Assembly: GCA_022712235.1 (NCBI GenBank)
Contig: JALAGW010000128.1
Coordinates: 1 to 6,179 of the forward strand
Length of the DNA stretch: 6,179 nt
Source: Brevundimonas sp.
GTDB lineage: Bacteria; Pseudomonadota; Alphaproteobacteria; Caulobacterales; Caulobacteraceae
Direction of reading: 5' to 3'
How positions within the stretch are numbered: position 1 is the first letter of the stretch; every line of letters begins with the position of its first letter. Below are positions 5,829 to 6,179 of this stretch, piece after piece. The notes beneath the pieces are model-generated. The model was not told where the DNA came from. It searched no databases and was given only the letters and a program-made list of their open reading frames with translations. The position numbers were made by a program, and so were the translations under genes.

Positions 5829-5916
5829 GGGGATGTCCTGATCGCCGAAAGCCAACGGCCTGCGGTCAACGCTGGTTCCTCTTGACCCGGCGCCCGGACC
5901 GGGGGACGGAGCGGGC
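5829..5916. promoter_or_regulatory. Divergent gap between topoisomerase IB and rlmJ
   Basis: This 88-bp gap must hold promoters for both divergent genes unless one starts inside its neighbour. TTGACC occurs on each strand (plus 5882-5887; minus 5869-5864), but neither has a good -10 partner at the right distance. Supported signals are GGAG at 5908-5911, five bases before the rlmJ ATG, and minus-strand AGGA, seven bases before the topoisomerase ATG. Confidence 0.4.
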
Positions 5917-6179
5917 ATGAATTATCGTCACAGCTTTCACGCCGGAAACTTCGCAGACCTGGTCAAGCACGCCCTGGTGCTGTGGCTGCTGAAGGAGCGG
6001 CAAGAGCGCGGGCCGGTCACGGTCATCGACACCCATGCCGGCGCGGGCCTCTATGACCTGTCGGGAGACGGCGCGCGGTCGCGGGAGGCAGAGGCGGGCG
6101 TGGCGCGGCTGATGACCGCCGAGGATCGGCCGCCGCTGATCGAGGCCTTGGCGGCCGAGGTCGCGGCCCTGAACCTCGA
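5917..6179 (+). CDS. rlmJ: 23S rRNA (adenine(2030)-N6)-methyltransferase RlmJ, 5' part
   Basis: RlmJ transfers a methyl group from S-adenosylmethionine to N6 of A2030 (E. coli numbering) in 23S rRNA. Only the first 87 codons are present; the gene runs off the right edge. The start MNYRHSFHAGNFADLVKH is a strong match to the E. coli N-terminus (MLSYRHSFHAGNHADVLKH). It keeps Tyr3, His5 and Lys17, which correspond to residues near the active site in E. coli (Tyr4, His6, Lys18). The SAM-binding motif VIDTHAGAGLYDL follows at 36-48, matching the E. coli LDTHAGAGRYQL. The ATG at 5917 is fixed by this match and by GGAG at 5908-5911. The reading frame is intact to the window edge. Confidence 0.93.
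   Translation, partial: MNYRHSFHAGNFADLVKHALVLWLLKERQERGPVTVIDTHAGAGLYDLSGDGARSREAEAGVARLMTAEDRPPLIEALAAEVAALNL

Noticed and set aside
5841..5887. TTGACC boxes on both strands as -35 elements for topoisomerase IB and rlmJ
   Set aside because: The minus-strand box would start transcription about six bases before the ATG, cutting into the Shine-Dalgarno. The plus-strand box is only 29 bases from the rlmJ ATG and has no -10 match.

Overview
The window looks like chromosomal DNA from a high-GC alphaproteobacterium. Codon third positions are almost all G or C. The gene set (threonine catabolism, a bacterial type IB topoisomerase, RlmJ, a MliC-type lipoprotein) and the protein flavour suggest Caulobacterales, perhaps Brevundimonas-like. 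That placement is inference from reading, not a database match. I see no tRNA, rRNA, CRISPR array, insertion sequence or phage gene.

Layout, left to right. (1) Positions 1-130 are a leader containing the only AT-rich patch of the window, a short palindrome and an 8-bp hairpin. (2) Positions 131-988 encode a lipoprotein fusing a MliC-like lysozyme-inhibitor domain to a DUF4232-like domain. (3) Positions 1034-2236 are kbl, closing in a hairpin that spans its stop codon. (4) On the minus strand, 3454-2262, lies a translationally coupled two-gene unit: an exosortase of the XrtH type followed by a small multi-pass protein resembling the exosortase H-associated membrane protein. (5) After a 214-bp divergent gap comes tdh (3669-4715), ending in a rho-independent-type terminator. 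(6) On the minus strand, 5828-4803, is a DNA topoisomerase IB with a complete catalytic pentad. (7) Divergent from it, rlmJ starts at 5917 and runs off the right edge.

How the genes work together. Tdh oxidises L-threonine to 2-amino-3-ketobutyrate, and Kbl cleaves this with CoA to glycine and acetyl-CoA. The two genes form one operon in E. coli; here they keep the same orientation but are split by the opposing exosortase unit. The exosortase pair should process and anchor exported proteins carrying an IPTLxxWG-type C-terminal signal. No such substrate is encoded in the window, so it must lie elsewhere.

The points most worth a second look are the exosortase H cassette between kbl and tdh, a Tdh whose four structural-zinc cysteines are all replaced while the catalytic zinc site is kept, and the MliC-DUF4232 lipoprotein fusion with a changed inhibitory loop.
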